Assembly (NCBI GenBank): GCA_017463105.1
Contig: JAFTPU010000002.1
Location: 117,740-181,739 of the forward strand
Direction: 5' to 3'
Origin: Clostridia bacterium
GTDB lineage: Bacteria; Bacillota; Clostridia; Christensenellales; Borkfalkiaceae
Length of the DNA: 64,000 nt
Shown here: positions 26,425-35,882 of the stretch, one piece after another
How the letters are laid out: each line of letters begins with the position of its first letter
Position numbering within the stretch: the first letter of the stretch is position 1
Translations under genes and position numbers: made by a program
The notes under the pieces: generated by a model
The model's database searches: none
Seen by the model: the letters and a program-made list of their open reading frames with translations, nothing else
Told to the model about the DNA's origin: nothing

Positions 26425-26466
26425 TGTATATCGATCCTTTTATCATTTTATTCCAAATACTTATTG

Positions 26467-26495
26467 ATTATAGCACACTTAAAGAAATATCGCAA
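26467..26495 (-). promoter_or_regulatory. Promoter of secG
   Basis: Minus strand TTGCGA (26490-26495), 17-base spacer, TATAAT (26467-26472). Confidence 0.7.
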
Positions 26496-26539
26496 CTGTT
26501 TTTTAACGGATTTAAAGAAAAAGTTTCGCTTTTTATGTG

Positions 26540-26573
26540 AAAAATGCGGACGGCAAATCCTTTTGCCATCCGC
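26540..26573 (-). terminator. Terminator after gpmI
   Basis: GCGGATGGCAAA pairs with TTTGCCGTCCGC (26562-26573 with 26546-26557; one G-U pair), loop AGGA, followed by ATTTTT on the minus strand. Confidence 0.8.
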
Positions 26574-26584
26574 AAAATTTTCCG

Positions 26585-28156
26585 TTATACGATCAGACTC
26601 TTGCCCGTCATTTCTTTGGGCTTGGCGATCTTCATCATATCGAGAAGAGTAGGCGCAAGGTCCGCCAAAACGCCGTCCTCGCGTAACGTTACGTTTTTAT
26701 ATTCTTCCGATACGAGGATCACGGGTACGGGGAAGGTCGTGTGCTGCGTAAACGCCGTTTTGCCGTCGTCCGCGATCATCTGATCGGCGTTGCCGTGGTC
26801 CGCCGTAACGAGCGCGCTCCCGCCCATGGCAAGGATTTTGTCCGTTACTTTTTTTACACACTCGTCGACCGTATGCACCGCTTTCACCGCCGCGTCCATA
26901 ACGCCCGTGTGTCCGACCATGTCGCAGTTTGCGAAGTTCAGGATCACTACGTCGAAAACGCCTTTGTCGAGCTCCTCGAGCACCTTATCCGTTACGGGGT
27001 ATGCGCTCATTTCGGGTTGCATATCGTAGGTGGCTACCTTCGGGGAGGGGATCACGATACGGGTTTCACCCTCGACGGGCGCCTCCAGCTTCGCATTGAA
27101 GAAGAAGGTCACGTGCGCGTATTTTTCCGTTTCCGCGATGTGAAGCTGTTTCATACCGAGCGAAGCGATATATTGAGGCAGGGTGTTGGTGATCTCGTCG
27201 GGCGGGAACGCCACGCCCACGTTTTCAAACGAGGAATCGTACACCGCAAAGCCCACGTAGGTGGGGGCGAGGAAGCCCGTTTTTCTCTCGAATCCGAGCG
27301 TCGCGCCCGTTTTTGCGTCCGTGAAGGGGAATTTTTCCTGCGAGAACATTCTCGAGATCTGTCTCGCTCTGTCGGGACGGAAGTTGAAGCAAATGACGCT
27401 GTCGTTTTTGCCGATCAAGGCGACGGGTTTGCCGTTTTCGGTGAGGTTGGTGGGGAGGATAAATTCGTCCGTTACGCCGTTTTCGTAAGAAGCTTTCGCC
27501 GCCGCTTCCGCCGTGCCTTCGAATTGCACGCCCGTGCCGAGCGTCAGCATGTCGTACGCCTTTTCTTCTCTGTCCCAATTGTTGTCGCGGTCCATTGCGT
27601 AATATCTGCCCGCCACGGAAGCGATCTTGCCGAATTGCAACTCGTCGAGCTTATCCTGCAATTCCTTCAAGAAGTCCGCGCCCGAGGTGGGAGCGACGTC
27701 GCGCCCGTCGGTGAACGCATGGATATACACGTTGTCGAGCCCTTCTTTCTTCGCCATTTCCACAAGCGCGAACAGGTGCTCGATGTGGCTGTGTACGCCG
27801 CCCGTGGAAACGAGTCCATACAAATGAAGCTTTTTGCCGTTGGCTTTTGCCGCGTGCATGGCGCGGAGGAGCTCCGCGTTCTTGAAAAATTCGCCGTTGC
27901 GAATATCCTTCGTGATCTTGGTGAGGTCCTGATATACGATACGACCCGCGCCGATGTTGAGGTGTCCGACCTCGCTGTTACCCATCTGACCGTCGGGCAG
28001 CCCCACCGACATACCGCTTGCGCCGAGCTGTGCGTTGGGATACTTCGTTTTCAGCTCGTTCACGTATTTGCTGCCGTCGGCGATAATGGCGTTGCCGTTT
28101 TTATCGGGATTGATCCCGTAGCCGTCCATAATGATGATTGCGTAAGGCTTTTTCAT
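26585..28156 (-). CDS. gpmI: 2,3-bisphosphoglycerate-independent phosphoglycerate mutase
   Basis: Converts 3-phosphoglycerate to 2-phosphoglycerate using two manganese ions and a phosphoserine. Metal and serine motifs are visible: IIIMDGYGINPDKNGNAI, then GQMGNSEVGHLNIGAGR with the catalytic Ser, and TADHGNADQM plus TQHTTFPVP near the end. The start is the ATG at 28154-28156 behind AGGAGAAATACA; an in-frame ATG further upstream lacks a binding site. 523 residues, normal. Third in the pgk-tpiA-gpmI run. Confidence 0.97.
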   Translation of the reverse strand: MKKPYAIIIMDGYGINPDKNGNAIIADGSKYVNELKTKYPNAQLGASGMSVGLPDGQMGNSEVGHLNIGAGRIVYQDLTKITKDIRNGEFFKNAELLRAMHAAKANGKKLHLYGLVSTGGVHSHIEHLFALVEMAKKEGLDNVYIHAFTDGRDVAPTSGADFLKELQDKLDELQFGKIASVAGRYYAMDRDNNWDREEKAYDMLTLGTGVQFEGTAEAAAKASYENGVTDEFILPTNLTENGKPVALIGKNDSVICFNFRPDRARQISRMFSQEKFPFTDAKTGATLGFERKTGFLAPTYVGFAVYDSSFENVGVAFPPDEITNTLPQYIASLGMKQLHIAETEKYAHVTFFFNAKLEAPVEGETRIVIPSPKVATYDMQPEMSAYPVTDKVLEELDKGVFDVVILNFANCDMVGHTGVMDAAVKAVHTVDECVKKVTDKILAMGGSALVTADHGNADQMIADDGKTAFTQHTTFPVPVILVSEEYKNVTLREDGVLADLAPTLLDMMKIAKPKEMTGKSLIV

Positions 28157-28200
28157 TGTATTTCTCCTGATTTTTGCTGTCAAAATTTGGGGGCAAGATA

Positions 28201-28222
28201 ACGTTCAACGCGTACCTGCCCC
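28201..28222 (-). repeat. Intergenic copy of the dispersed GGGGCAGGTAYGCG motif
   Basis: Minus strand reads GGGGCAGGTACGCGTTGAAC between tpiA and gpmI. It is one of about eight copies in the window (others at 1062, 6684, 16571, 19831, 25845, 31659 and a one-base variant at 63667). Confidence 0.7.
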
Positions 28223-28264
28223 GTAGTTTTATCGATTTTTGTTTTTAAACGAGACTCGCGGGGA

Positions 28265-29011
28265 TCACTTGTCGAAGTTGACGATCGTCGCAAAGTCGGG
28301 AGCTTTAAGGGAAGCGCCGCCGATCAAGCCGCCGTCGATCTCGGGCTTTGCCATAAGCTCTTTGCAGTTGCCCGCGTTCATGCTTCCGCCGTATTGGATA
28401 CGTACCGCTTCCGCGCACTTGGGGCAGAACATTTCGCCCACCGTTTTACGGATGAACGCGATCGTTTCGTTCGCCTGATCCGCCGTAGCCGTTTTGCCTG
28501 TGCCGATCGCCCATACGGGCTCGTAAGCGATCACGACCTTCTTGATATCCTCGATATCTTTCAGCCCCTCGTGGATCTGCGTGGCAAGCACTTCTTCCGT
28601 CTTGCCCGTTTCTCTTTCTTCCAACGATTCGCCGATGCAGACGATAGGGGTAAGCCCCGCTTTGAGCGCGGTGAGCGTTCTCTTGTTCACCGTTTCGTCC
28701 GTTTCGCCGAAATACTGACGGCGTTCGCTGTGCCCGATAATGACGTATTTAACGCCGTATTCGAGCAACATCGCCGCGGAAATTTCGCCCGTATACGCGC
28801 CTTTTTCCGCGAAATGTACGTTTTCCGCGCCGAGACAGATATTCGTGCCTTTCAGCGCTTCGCTAACGGCGGGAATGTCGATCGCGGGAACGCATACCAC
28901 GACGTCGCAGTTCGCGTCTTTCACAAGGGGTGCGATCGCGTTCACGAGAGCTACGCCCTCGGACGCGGTGTTGTTCATTTTCCAATTGCCTGCAATAATA
29001 GGTCTTCTCAT
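28265..29011 (-). CDS. tpiA: Triosephosphate isomerase
   Basis: Interconverts dihydroxyacetone phosphate and glyceraldehyde 3-phosphate; dimer. The 248-residue TIM barrel shows AGNWKMN with the substrate Lys, the catalytic His in IIGHSERRQYF, the catalytic Glu in AYEPVWAIGTGKTA (loop 6), and the phosphate-binding YGGSMNAGN. It lies between pgk and gpmI on the same strand. GGAGA precedes the start. Confidence 0.98.
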   Translation of the reverse strand: MRRPIIAGNWKMNNTASEGVALVNAIAPLVKDANCDVVVCVPAIDIPAVSEALKGTNICLGAENVHFAEKGAYTGEISAAMLLEYGVKYVIIGHSERRQYFGETDETVNKRTLTALKAGLTPIVCIGESLEERETGKTEEVLATQIHEGLKDIEDIKKVVIAYEPVWAIGTGKTATADQANETIAFIRKTVGEMFCPKCAEAVRIQYGGSMNAGNCKELMAKPEIDGGLIGGASLKAPDFATIVNFDK

Positions 29012-29147
29012 AATAGTATATCTCCTTTTTACTTTCTAAACGCATATATACGTCGAAATACGGCGTCAAGCTTGCGTTTTTCCTTGTCTTGCTCGTATCT
29101 AAGCGTTTGACGTTTTCCTTTAAGACTTTATGATTTTATTTCCTTGA

Positions 29148-30464
29148 TTATTTATCGTTCAAGCAAGCGATACCGGGAAGTACCTTACCCTCGAACAGCT
29201 CGAGGGAAGCGCCGCCGCCCGTCGAAATGTGCGTCATTTTATCCGCAAAGCCGAGCACCTGTACAGCCGCCGCGCTGTCGCCGCCGCCGATGATCGTCGT
29301 TGCTTTGCCGTATGCGCCTGCCAGAGCCTGTGCAACCGCTTTCGTGCCTTCCGCCAAAATGGGGTTTTCGAATACGCCCATAGGACCGTTCCAAATGACC
29401 GCCTTCGCGTTTGCCACAACGGAAGCGAACAGCTTCTTGGTTTCGGGACCGATGTCGAGACCCATCATATCGTCGGGGATCGCGTCGGAGGGAACGACCG
29501 TCGTTTCGATGGGCGCGTCGATGGGGTTGGGGAATTCCTTCGCCGCAACCGTGTCCACGGGAAGCACGATCTGCTTGCCAAGCGCTTTCGCTTTCTCGAG
29601 CATTTCGTTGCAGTACGCCACCTTCTCGTCGTCGACGAGGGAGGTGCCGATCTTGCCGCCCTGCGCCTTGATGAAGGTGTACGCCATACCGCCGCCGATC
29701 ACGAGCGTGTCGCATTTTTCCAAAAGATTCGCGATAACGTTCAGCTTGTCCGCAACCTTTGCGCCGCCGAGAATGGCAACGAAGGGTCTTTCGGGATTTT
29801 CAAGCGTATCCGCCATTACGGAAAGTTCTTTTTCGATGAGGAAACCGCAAGCCGCCGTCTTTACGAGTCCCGCTTCTACGATACCCGCCGTCGAAGCGTG
29901 AGAACGGTGCGCCGTACCGAACGCGTCGTTTACGTATACGTCCGCATAGCTTGCGAGCGCTTCCATAAATTCGGGGAATTTCTTCTCTTCGCCCTTGTGG
30001 AAACGGAGGTTTTCAAGGAGAACGCATTCGCCTTCCTTGCAAGCCGCTACCTTTGCTTTCGCGTCGTCGCCGATCACGTCGGCAGCGAACGTTACTTTAC
30101 CGCCGAGCAATTCGTTCAGTCTTGCCGCAACGGGCGCAAGCGTAAGCTTTTTCACGTCCTTCTTTGCTTTTTCGAGGAATTCCTCGGTAGCCGCAGCCTG
30201 TTCCGCTTCGGGAAGCGCAGCGACCTTCGCCTTTTCTTTTTTGTTGAGCTCGAGCTTGTCGTCGAACACGTTATGGGGCTTGCCCATGTGCGAGCAAAGA
30301 ATTACTTTTGCGCCCTGTTCCATCAGATACTTGATCGTGGGGAGCGCGCCGACGATACGGTTTTCGTCGGTGATGACGCCGTCTTTCATGGGTACGTTGA
30401 AGTCGCATCTGACGAGGACTTTCTTACCTTTGACGCAAATGTCTTTTACGGTTTTCTTGTTCAT
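29148..30464 (-). CDS. pgk: Phosphoglycerate kinase
   Basis: Transfers phosphate from 1,3-bisphosphoglycerate to ADP. The 438-residue protein has [11 protein letters not shown] at the N-terminus, the GAPxG-type signatures, [12 protein letters not shown], and [11 protein letters not shown] near the C-terminus. An insertion around residues 70-115 ([25 protein letters not shown]) makes it longer than the usual 390-400, as seen in some Clostridia. First gene after a strong minus-strand promoter. The usual gap gene does not precede it. Confidence 0.98.
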   Translation of the reverse strand: MNKKTVKDICVKGKKVLVRCDFNVPMKDGVITDENRIVGALPTIKYLMEQGAKVILCSHMGKPHNVFDDKLELNKKEKAKVAALPEAEQAAATEEFLEKAKKDVKKLTLAPVAARLNELLGGKVTFAADVIGDDAKAKVAACKEGECVLLENLRFHKGEEKKFPEFMEALASYADVYVNDAFGTAHRSHASTAGIVEAGLVKTAACGFLIEKELSVMADTLENPERPFVAILGGAKVADKLNVIANLLEKCDTLVIGGGMAYTFIKAQGGKIGTSLVDDEKVAYCNEMLEKAKALGKQIVLPVDTVAAKEFPNPIDAPIETTVVPSDAIPDDMMGLDIGPETKKLFASVVANAKAVIWNGPMGVFENPILAEGTKAVAQALAGAYGKATTIIGGGDSAAAVQVLGFADKMTHISTGGGASLELFEGKVLPGIACLNDK

Positions 30465-30507
30465 AGAATGTGGTTCTCCTTGACCTTAAATTTTTTCGTA
30501 CGTATAT

Positions 30508-30536
30508 ATAATACCCAATTTTTTCGCTTTTGTCAA
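30508..30536 (-). promoter_or_regulatory. Promoter of the glycolytic operon
   Basis: Minus strand TTGACA (30531-30536), 17-base spacer, TATTAT (30508-30513), about 45 bases before pgk. Confidence 0.85.
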
Positions 30537-30574
30537 CTTTTTGGAAAAATAATCCGAAAAAACTTTTCCAAATC

Positions 30575-30604
30575 TTGACGAAAGGGGCGGGAATATGCTA
30601 TAAT
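30575..30604 (+). promoter_or_regulatory. Promoter of thyA-folA
   Basis: TTGACG (30575-30580), 18-base spacer, TATAAT (30599-30604). The -10 box covers the first in-frame ATG (30603), so translation must start at 30636. Confidence 0.85.
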
Positions 30605-30635
30605 GGTCGGGAAAAATATAAAAGGCGGTGGCGTT

Positions 30636-31466
30636 ATGAGCAGGGCGGACGAAATTTTCGCGCAAAATATGCAGGATATTATGGACAACGGTTTTTGGGA
30701 TACGGAGCTGGAGGTGCGCCCGAAATGGGAGGACGGCACGCCCGCGCATACCGTTAAAAAATTCGGGATCGTCAATCGCTATAATTTGCAGGAGGAATTC
30801 CCCATTTTGACGATGCGCCGTACGGCGTTCAAATCGTGCGTGGACGAGCTTTTGTGGATATGGCAAAAAAAGAGCAACAATATCCACGATCTCGGCTCGC
30901 ATATCTGGGATAGCTGGGCGGACGAGACGGGCAGTATCGGCAAGGCGTACGGCTATCAGCTCGGCGTGAAACACAAGTATAAAGAGGGGGAATTCGATCA
31001 GGTCGATCGCGTTTTGTACGATCTCAAGCACAATCCCGCCAGCCGTCGCATTATGACGAATATCTATAATTTTCAAGATCTGCACGAAATGAATCTGTAC
31101 CCTTGCGCGTATTCGATGACCTTCAACGTGTCGGGGGATACCCTCAACGGTATTTTGAATCAGCGTTCGAACGATATGCTGACGGCGAACAATTGGAACG
31201 TGGTGCAATATTCCGTGCTTCTGATCATGCTTGCGCAGGTGTCGGGATTAAAGGCGGGCGAGCTGGTGCACGTGATCGCCGACGCGCATATCTACGATCG
31301 GCATATCCCGATGGTAAAGGAGATTTTGAATAATCCCCGCCATAAAGCGCCGAAACTGATCGTCGATCCGTCCGTGACGGATTTCTACGATTTCACCGTG
31401 GACAGCTTCCAACTCGTCGATTACGAGTACGAGAAATTAAGCGCGAAAATTCCGGTGGCGATATGA
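30636..31466 (+). CDS. thyA: Thymidylate synthase
   Basis: Makes dTMP from dUMP with methylene-tetrahydrofolate, producing dihydrofolate for the next gene to recycle. The 276-residue protein has the Cys nucleophile in NLYPCAYSMTF, the nucleotide-binding QRSNDMLTANNWNVVQY and HIYDRHIP. The YPCAYS context differs from the common PPCH but matches a Firmicute subgroup. ATG 30636 has AAAGGCGGTGG upstream. Its stop overlaps the folA start (ATGA). Confidence 0.96.
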   Translation: MSRADEIFAQNMQDIMDNGFWDTELEVRPKWEDGTPAHTVKKFGIVNRYNLQEEFPILTMRRTAFKSCVDELLWIWQKKSNNIHDLGSHIWDSWADETGSIGKAYGYQLGVKHKYKEGEFDQVDRVLYDLKHNPASRRIMTNIYNFQDLHEMNLYPCAYSMTFNVSGDTLNGILNQRSNDMLTANNWNVVQYSVLLIMLAQVSGLKAGELVHVIADAHIYDRHIPMVKEILNNPRHKAPKLIVDPSVTDFYDFTVDSFQLVDYEYEKLSAKIPVAI

Positions 31467-31963
31467 TATACGCGATCGTACACGCCGACAGAAAATGGGG
31501 TATCGGCAAGAACAACGATATGATGTTTTCCCTGCCCAAGGATATGAAATTCTTTCGCGAAACGACGATGGGACATACCGTCGTGATGGGCGGGAACACC
31601 TTGCGTTCTTTCCCCAATCAAAAGCCCTTGAAAAACAGGGTGAATATCGTGCTTTCAAGGGGGCAGGTACGCGACGACTGCGTTATCGTGCGTAGCTACG
31701 ACGAGCTGAAAGCGGAGATGAAAAAGCGCGAAAACGAGGATATTTACGTGATCGGCGGGGGCGAGGTGTATAAGGCGTTGTTGCCCTATTGCCACGGCGC
31801 GCTCGTAACGAAAGTGGACGCCGACGGCGGGGCGGAGGTATTTTTTCCCAATCTCGACGAAACGGACGGGTTCGTTTGCATGGACGAGGGCGAGCCGCTT
31901 GAGGATAACGGTTTGATAATTCGCTTCACGAGATACGAAAATACGAAAAGAATTCCGCTGTGA
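31463..31963 (+). CDS. folA: Dihydrofolate reductase
   Basis: Regenerates tetrahydrofolate with NADPH. The 166-residue protein has the N-terminal GIGKNNDMMFSLPKDMKFF with the active-site acidic residue, VVMGGNTLRSFP, and IYVIGGGEVYKALLPY for NADPH. Translationally coupled to thyA by a four-base overlap. A dispersed-motif copy lies at 31659-31680 and encodes SRGQVRDD. Confidence 0.95.
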   Translation: MIYAIVHADRKWGIGKNNDMMFSLPKDMKFFRETTMGHTVVMGGNTLRSFPNQKPLKNRVNIVLSRGQVRDDCVIVRSYDELKAEMKKRENEDIYVIGGGEVYKALLPYCHGALVTKVDADGGAEVFFPNLDETDGFVCMDEGEPLEDNGLIIRFTRYENTKRIPL

Positions 31964-32006
31964 GCGGATTTTTTTCATTAAATTGAAAAAAGCATAGTAA
32001 AAATTC

Positions 32007-32035
32007 TTGTCTTTACGGAAAAAAAGTATTAAAAT
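32007..32035 (+). promoter_or_regulatory. Promoter of bipA
   Basis: TTGTCT (32007-32012), 17-base spacer, TAAAAT (32030-32035). Confidence 0.65.
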
Positions 32036-32076
32036 AGTAAAGTTAAAAAGTTTTACGGAAAAAGGAGCGTTTACAA

Positions 32077-33903
32077 ATGATCAGAAACGATTTGAGAAAC
32101 GTAGCAATCATCGCGCACGTTGACCACGGCAAGACCACGCTCGTCAACGAAATGCTGGCGCAGGGCGGAGTGTTCCGCGACAATCAGCAGGTACAGGACC
32201 GCGTTATGGACTCGGGCGATCTCGAAAGGGAGCGCGGTATCACCATACTCGCGAAAAACACGTCGGCGCATTATAAGGGCGTCAAGATCAACATCGTCGA
32301 CACCCCGGGGCACGCCGATTTCTCGGGCGAGGTGGAACGCGTGCTCAAAATGGTGAACGGCGCGCTTATTTTGGTGGACGCGGCGGAGGGTCCGCTTCCG
32401 CAGACCCGCTTCGTTATGCAGAAGGCGCTTGCGCTCGGCTTGAAAACGATCATCGTTATCAATAAGGTCGACCGTCCCGACGCGCGTATTTCGGAGGTCG
32501 TGGAGGAAATGCAGCTTCTGATGATGGAGCTGGACGCGACGGACGAACAGCTCGACAGTCCGATCGTATACTGTTGCGGTCGTCAGGGTACGGCTTCCCT
32601 CGATCCCGACAAGCAGGAGCCCAACCTCGATCCCTTGTTCGACACCATTCTCGAGACGATCCCGCCCATGGATATGGATACCGAGGGCGCGGGACAGCTT
32701 CTCGTTTCGTGTATCGATTATAACGAGTTCGTCGGGCGCATCGGTATCGGGCGTATCGAGCGCGGCGTGATCCGTGCGAACGAACCCGTTTCCATTTGCA
32801 ATTTCAACGACCCCAAGGTTCGGACGAATTGCAAAATTGCCAACCTTTATCAGATCGAGGGTTTGGAACGCGTGCCCGTAGCGACGGCGCAGGCGGGCGA
32901 TATCGTCGTGTTCTCGGGTATCGACGGACTGAACATCGGCGACACCGTGTGCGAGCCGACGAAGGTCGAGCCCGTGCAGTTCGTAAAGATCGAGGACCCG
33001 ACGGTGGAAATGACTTTCTCCGTCAACGACAGCCCGTTTGCGGGCAAAGAGGGAAAATTCGTCACTACCCGCCAGCTTCGCGAAAGACTGTACAAAGAGT
33101 TGCTTCGCGACGTTTCGCTCCGCGTATCCGATACGGAATTCGCGGACAGCTTCCGCGTTTGCGGACGCGGGGAAATGCACCTTTCCATTCTGATCGAAAC
33201 GATGAGAAGAGAGGGGTACGAATTTCAGGTCTCCACGCCCAAGGTATTGTATAAAGAGATTGACGGCGTGCGTCACGAGCCGATCGAGCGGTTCGTTGCG
33301 GACGTGCCCGAGGATATGACGGGACCCGTGTTCTCCGCGATGGGAAACAGAAAGGGCAACCTCGTGCAGATGACGGCGATCGGGAACAGAATGCGTCTCG
33401 AATTTACCGTGCCTTCCCGCGGTCTGTTCGGGTATAAGAGCGAGTTCTTGACGGACACGAAAGGACAGGGTATCATGAACACGATCTTCTATTCGTACGA
33501 GCCGTACAAAGGGGACATGCAACGCAGAAACACGGGCTCGCTCGTAGCGTTCGAAACGGGCGAGGCGGTGGCTTACGGGCTGTTCAACGCGCAGGGGAGA
33601 GGGAACTTATTCATCACGCCCGGTACCCCCGTATATCAGGGCATGGTCGTGGGGTACACCAACCTTGCGGACGATATCAACGTGAACGTGTGCAAGACGA
33701 AGCACCTTACCAACACGCGCTCGTCGAACAGCGACGACGCGTTGACGCTGATCCCCGTTTCCAAAATGAGCCTCGAAGAATGTCTCGAATTTATCGCGGA
33801 CGACGAGCTTTTGGAGGTCACGCCGAAATCCTTGCGTATCCGCAAGCGTATTCTGGACAGCGAGCTGCGCGCGAAAGCGAGATTTAAGGAAAAGAATAAA
33901 TAA
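32077..33903 (+). CDS. typA: Ribosome-associated translational GTPase BipA/TypA
   Basis: Binds 70S ribosomes and aids assembly of the large subunit, mainly under stress or cold. The 608-residue protein starts with the G1 loop AHVDHGKTT, then RERGITI (G2), DTPGHADF (G3) and NKVDRPDA (G4), followed by EF-G-like domains III and V and the BipA-specific C-terminal domain (RSSNSDDALTLIPVSKMSLEECLEFI). GGAG precedes the ATG. The stop overlaps the HAD gene start (TAATG). Confidence 0.97.
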   Translation: MIRNDLRNVAIIAHVDHGKTTLVNEMLAQGGVFRDNQQVQDRVMDSGDLERERGITILAKNTSAHYKGVKINIVDTPGHADFSGEVERVLKMVNGALILVDAAEGPLPQTRFVMQKALALGLKTIIVINKVDRPDARISEVVEEMQLLMMELDATDEQLDSPIVYCCGRQGTASLDPDKQEPNLDPLFDTILETIPPMDMDTEGAGQLLVSCIDYNEFVGRIGIGRIERGVIRANEPVSICNFNDPKVRTNCKIANLYQIEGLERVPVATAQAGDIVVFSGIDGLNIGDTVCEPTKVEPVQFVKIEDPTVEMTFSVNDSPFAGKEGKFVTTRQLRERLYKELLRDVSLRVSDTEFADSFRVCGRGEMHLSILIETMRREGYEFQVSTPKVLYKEIDGVRHEPIERFVADVPEDMTGPVFSAMGNRKGNLVQMTAIGNRMRLEFTVPSRGLFGYKSEFLTDTKGQGIMNTIFYSYEPYKGDMQRRNTGSLVAFETGEAVAYGLFNAQGRGNLFITPGTPVYQGMVVGYTNLADDINVNVCKTKHLTNTRSSNSDDALTLIPVSKMSLEECLEFIADDELLEVTPKSLRIRKRILDSELRAKARFKEKNK

Positions 33904-34544
33904 TGGAAACGAAAGCGTATATTTTCGATTTGGACGGCACGCTGGTCGATTCGATGACGGGCGGCTGGATAAAGATGTTGAAGGAATTTCTTGTGAAGCG
34001 TAACGTGCAGTTTACACCGCAAATGATCAAGCGCGGGATCGCGCTCGGGCTTTACGGCGTGGCGCAGGATTTTAAGGAACGGTTCGGCTTTACCGAATCC
34101 GTAGAGGAGATCGTGGCGCAATTCCGCTCCGTTTTGCGAGTAAAATACGAGACGGTCATTCCGCAAAAATCCAACGTGCGCGAAACGCTCGTCGCCCTGA
34201 AGGCGCGGGGCGTGAGCCTGAACGTTTTAACGGCGAGCCCGCACGAATTTTTGGACCCGTCCACGAAACGGCTGGGGCTGTACGAGCTGTTCGACAACGT
34301 TTGGTCGATCGAGGATTTCTCCACGACGAAAGCCGACCCGCTTATCTATAAGACGGCGGCGGAAAGGTTGGGGCTGCCGTTGGACTCGTGCGTTATGGTA
34401 GACGACAGCGTGGCGGCGTTGAAGCCCGCAAAGGAAGCGGGCATGAAAACGATCGGGGTCTACGACGAATTTTCGGCGGGCTACGAGGCGGAAATGCGCG
34501 CGATCGCCGATCAATACATATACGATTTTAAGGAGCTTTTATAA
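33903..34544 (+). CDS. HAD-family phosphatase (phosphoglycolate phosphatase-like)
   Basis: A 213-residue hydrolase with motif I YIFDLDGTLVDS, motif II LNVLTASP, a Lys for motif III in the KADPLIYK region and motif IV VMVDDSVAALKPAKEAG. The alpha-helical cap between motifs I and II is that of the phosphoglycolate phosphatase/beta-phosphoglucomutase group. The substrate is not evident. Overlaps bipA by one base. Confidence 0.88.
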   Translation: METKAYIFDLDGTLVDSMTGGWIKMLKEFLVKRNVQFTPQMIKRGIALGLYGVAQDFKERFGFTESVEEIVAQFRSVLRVKYETVIPQKSNVRETLVALKARGVSLNVLTASPHEFLDPSTKRLGLYELFDNVWSIEDFSTTKADPLIYKTAAERLGLPLDSCVMVDDSVAALKPAKEAGMKTIGVYDEFSAGYEAEMRAIADQYIYDFKELL

Positions 34545-34558
34545 AAGCGTTGCCCCGA

Positions 34559-34588
34559 TCGGAAACGGTCGGGGGAATTTTTTTACTC
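34559..34588 (+). terminator. Terminator of bipA-HAD operon
   Basis: CCCCGATCG-GAAA-CGGTCGGGG, a nine-pair stem with a GNRA loop and one G-U pair, followed by GAATTTTTTT. Confidence 0.85.
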
Positions 34589-34700
34589 TTATACGCGTAC
34601 GCGCATTATATAATAAGGAAGAAAGGTATAAATAGTCGCAAAAACGGGAATGATCGAAAGGAGAAAATAAGGGAAAATAAAAAATATTCCTGTTTCCCGA

Positions 34701-34748
34701 AAAAAGTTAAAAAATTTTTGTAAATGTCAAGAGTAAATGCGAAAAAAG
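34701..34748. promoter_or_regulatory. Severed upstream A/T tract of a host promoter (left flank of the element)
   Basis: AAAAAGTTAAAAAATTTTTG at 34701-34720 and the following 28 bases align well with the region upstream of the tRNA promoter at 63739-63789 (AAAAAGTTAAAAAATTTTTTG... ...AAAAA). This suggests the flank is the former upstream part of the S10 promoter region, now 10.3 kb away. Confidence 0.5.
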
Positions 34749-34772
34749 TTTAAAAATTTTTTAACTTTTTAT
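34749..34772 (-). repeat. Left terminal inverted repeat
   Basis: Minus strand begins ATAAAAAGTTAAAAAATTTT and continues TAAA; identical over 24 bases to the right repeat. It contains the TAA stop codon of the transposase. Confidence 0.8.
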
Positions 34773-35845
34773 AGATTTGCCATATAAAGATTAAAAACTT
34801 CGTTAGCTGTTGCGTAATTTAATACGCCACGTGGATAATTGTTTATCCAATCTTCAACGGATTGAACTTCCTTTGCTGATATATTCACTAAATTTGTACC
34901 TTTGGGAATCTTCCGACGTATTTCTCTATTCATACGTTCGTTTGTGCCACGTTCGCTACTACAATAAGGATGACAATAATACATTTTTGTGCGTTGCTCC
35001 GTTGGGTTAAATATAGAGCGTTCCATACCTTGGCAATCGGAAAACTCGCTACCGTTGTCTACTGTAATACTTTTAAACACTTTCTTAAATCTTTTCTTTC
35101 CGTATTTCTTTTCAAGTATATCCAAAGCTTTTACGACACAAGCAGATGTTTGCGAGGGGATTCGTACAATAATTTCTTTACGAGTTAAACGCTCGTTTAA
35201 AGTTAGAAGGGCAACCTTTTTCTTTTTATCGCATACACAGTCCATTTCCCAATGGCCAAAGCTCGTCCTGTTGTTTATTTCAACAGGGCGTTTTTCTATA
35301 CTTTCGCCACGTGGAACTTTTGCTGGGCGCAAAACCCTTGTCTTTCTCTTTCTACGCCCTTTTAACGGTAAATGTTGTAACGTTAAATTTAAAAATACAC
35401 CCTTATCTATGTAATTATATAACGTGCGAACGCAAATCGAAGTGGAAAATGGTAAATTTTCTTTCTTTATGCGTCCAATAACAGCCAACGGTGTACGGCC
35501 ATTTTCTATAATTTCCTTTTCGATATAGTTTGACAACTCAAAATCATTGCCGATTTTAAGAGGTGCACCTTTGGCTTGCAAGTTTTGTTTATACTTTTCT
35601 TCCGCTATATCAGGGCAATACATAGTTTTATATTTATATCCTTTTACGTCGCCATAATATCTATCGTAAATTTTTTCTTTCTTTTCATATAACCCGCGTT
35701 TTATTTCGCGGTATATTGTACTTATATGTACGCCCAATTCTTCGGATATGGCTTTCATTGATAATTTATGGCGCAACCCTTCTTCAATGCGTAACCTGTC
35801 GGTAAAGGTTAAATGGTTAAATTTTCTTTTGCTTTCCTTTTTCAT
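34769..35845 (-). CDS. IS30-family DDE transposase
   Basis: A 358-residue transposase. The N-terminal helix-turn-helix (LTFTDRLRIEEGLRHKLSMKAISEELGVHISTIYREIKRG) is the IS30 DNA-binding part. The catalytic core shows the three acidic residues in GHWEMDCV, ITVDNGSEF and the NERMNREIRRKIPKGTN block that ends the family signature. IS30 enzymes cut and join DNA through circular intermediates and prefer palindromic or end-like targets. The stop codon is inside the left terminal repeat. No matching repeat exists just beyond its start, so it is not a free-standing IS but part of the larger element. Confidence 0.92.
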   Translation of the reverse strand: MKKESKRKFNHLTFTDRLRIEEGLRHKLSMKAISEELGVHISTIYREIKRGLYEKKEKIYDRYYGDVKGYKYKTMYCPDIAEEKYKQNLQAKGAPLKIGNDFELSNYIEKEIIENGRTPLAVIGRIKKENLPFSTSICVRTLYNYIDKGVFLNLTLQHLPLKGRRKRKTRVLRPAKVPRGESIEKRPVEINNRTSFGHWEMDCVCDKKKKVALLTLNERLTRKEIIVRIPSQTSACVVKALDILEKKYGKKRFKKVFKSITVDNGSEFSDCQGMERSIFNPTEQRTKMYYCHPYCSSERGTNERMNREIRRKIPKGTNLVNISAKEVQSVEDWINNYPRGVLNYATANEVFNLYMANL

Positions 35846-35882
35846 TTTTTTGTATTACCCCTTGGTTTCGTGGAAACAGCGA

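Noticed and set aside
30603-30635. Earlier thyA start at ATG 30603
   Set aside because: That ATG overlaps the TATAAT box of the promoter, so it cannot be in the transcript.
34769-35845. Free-standing IS30 insertion sequence
   Set aside because: The left end repeat has no partner near the transposase start; the matching repeat is 10 kb away at 45012, so the transposase belongs to the larger element.
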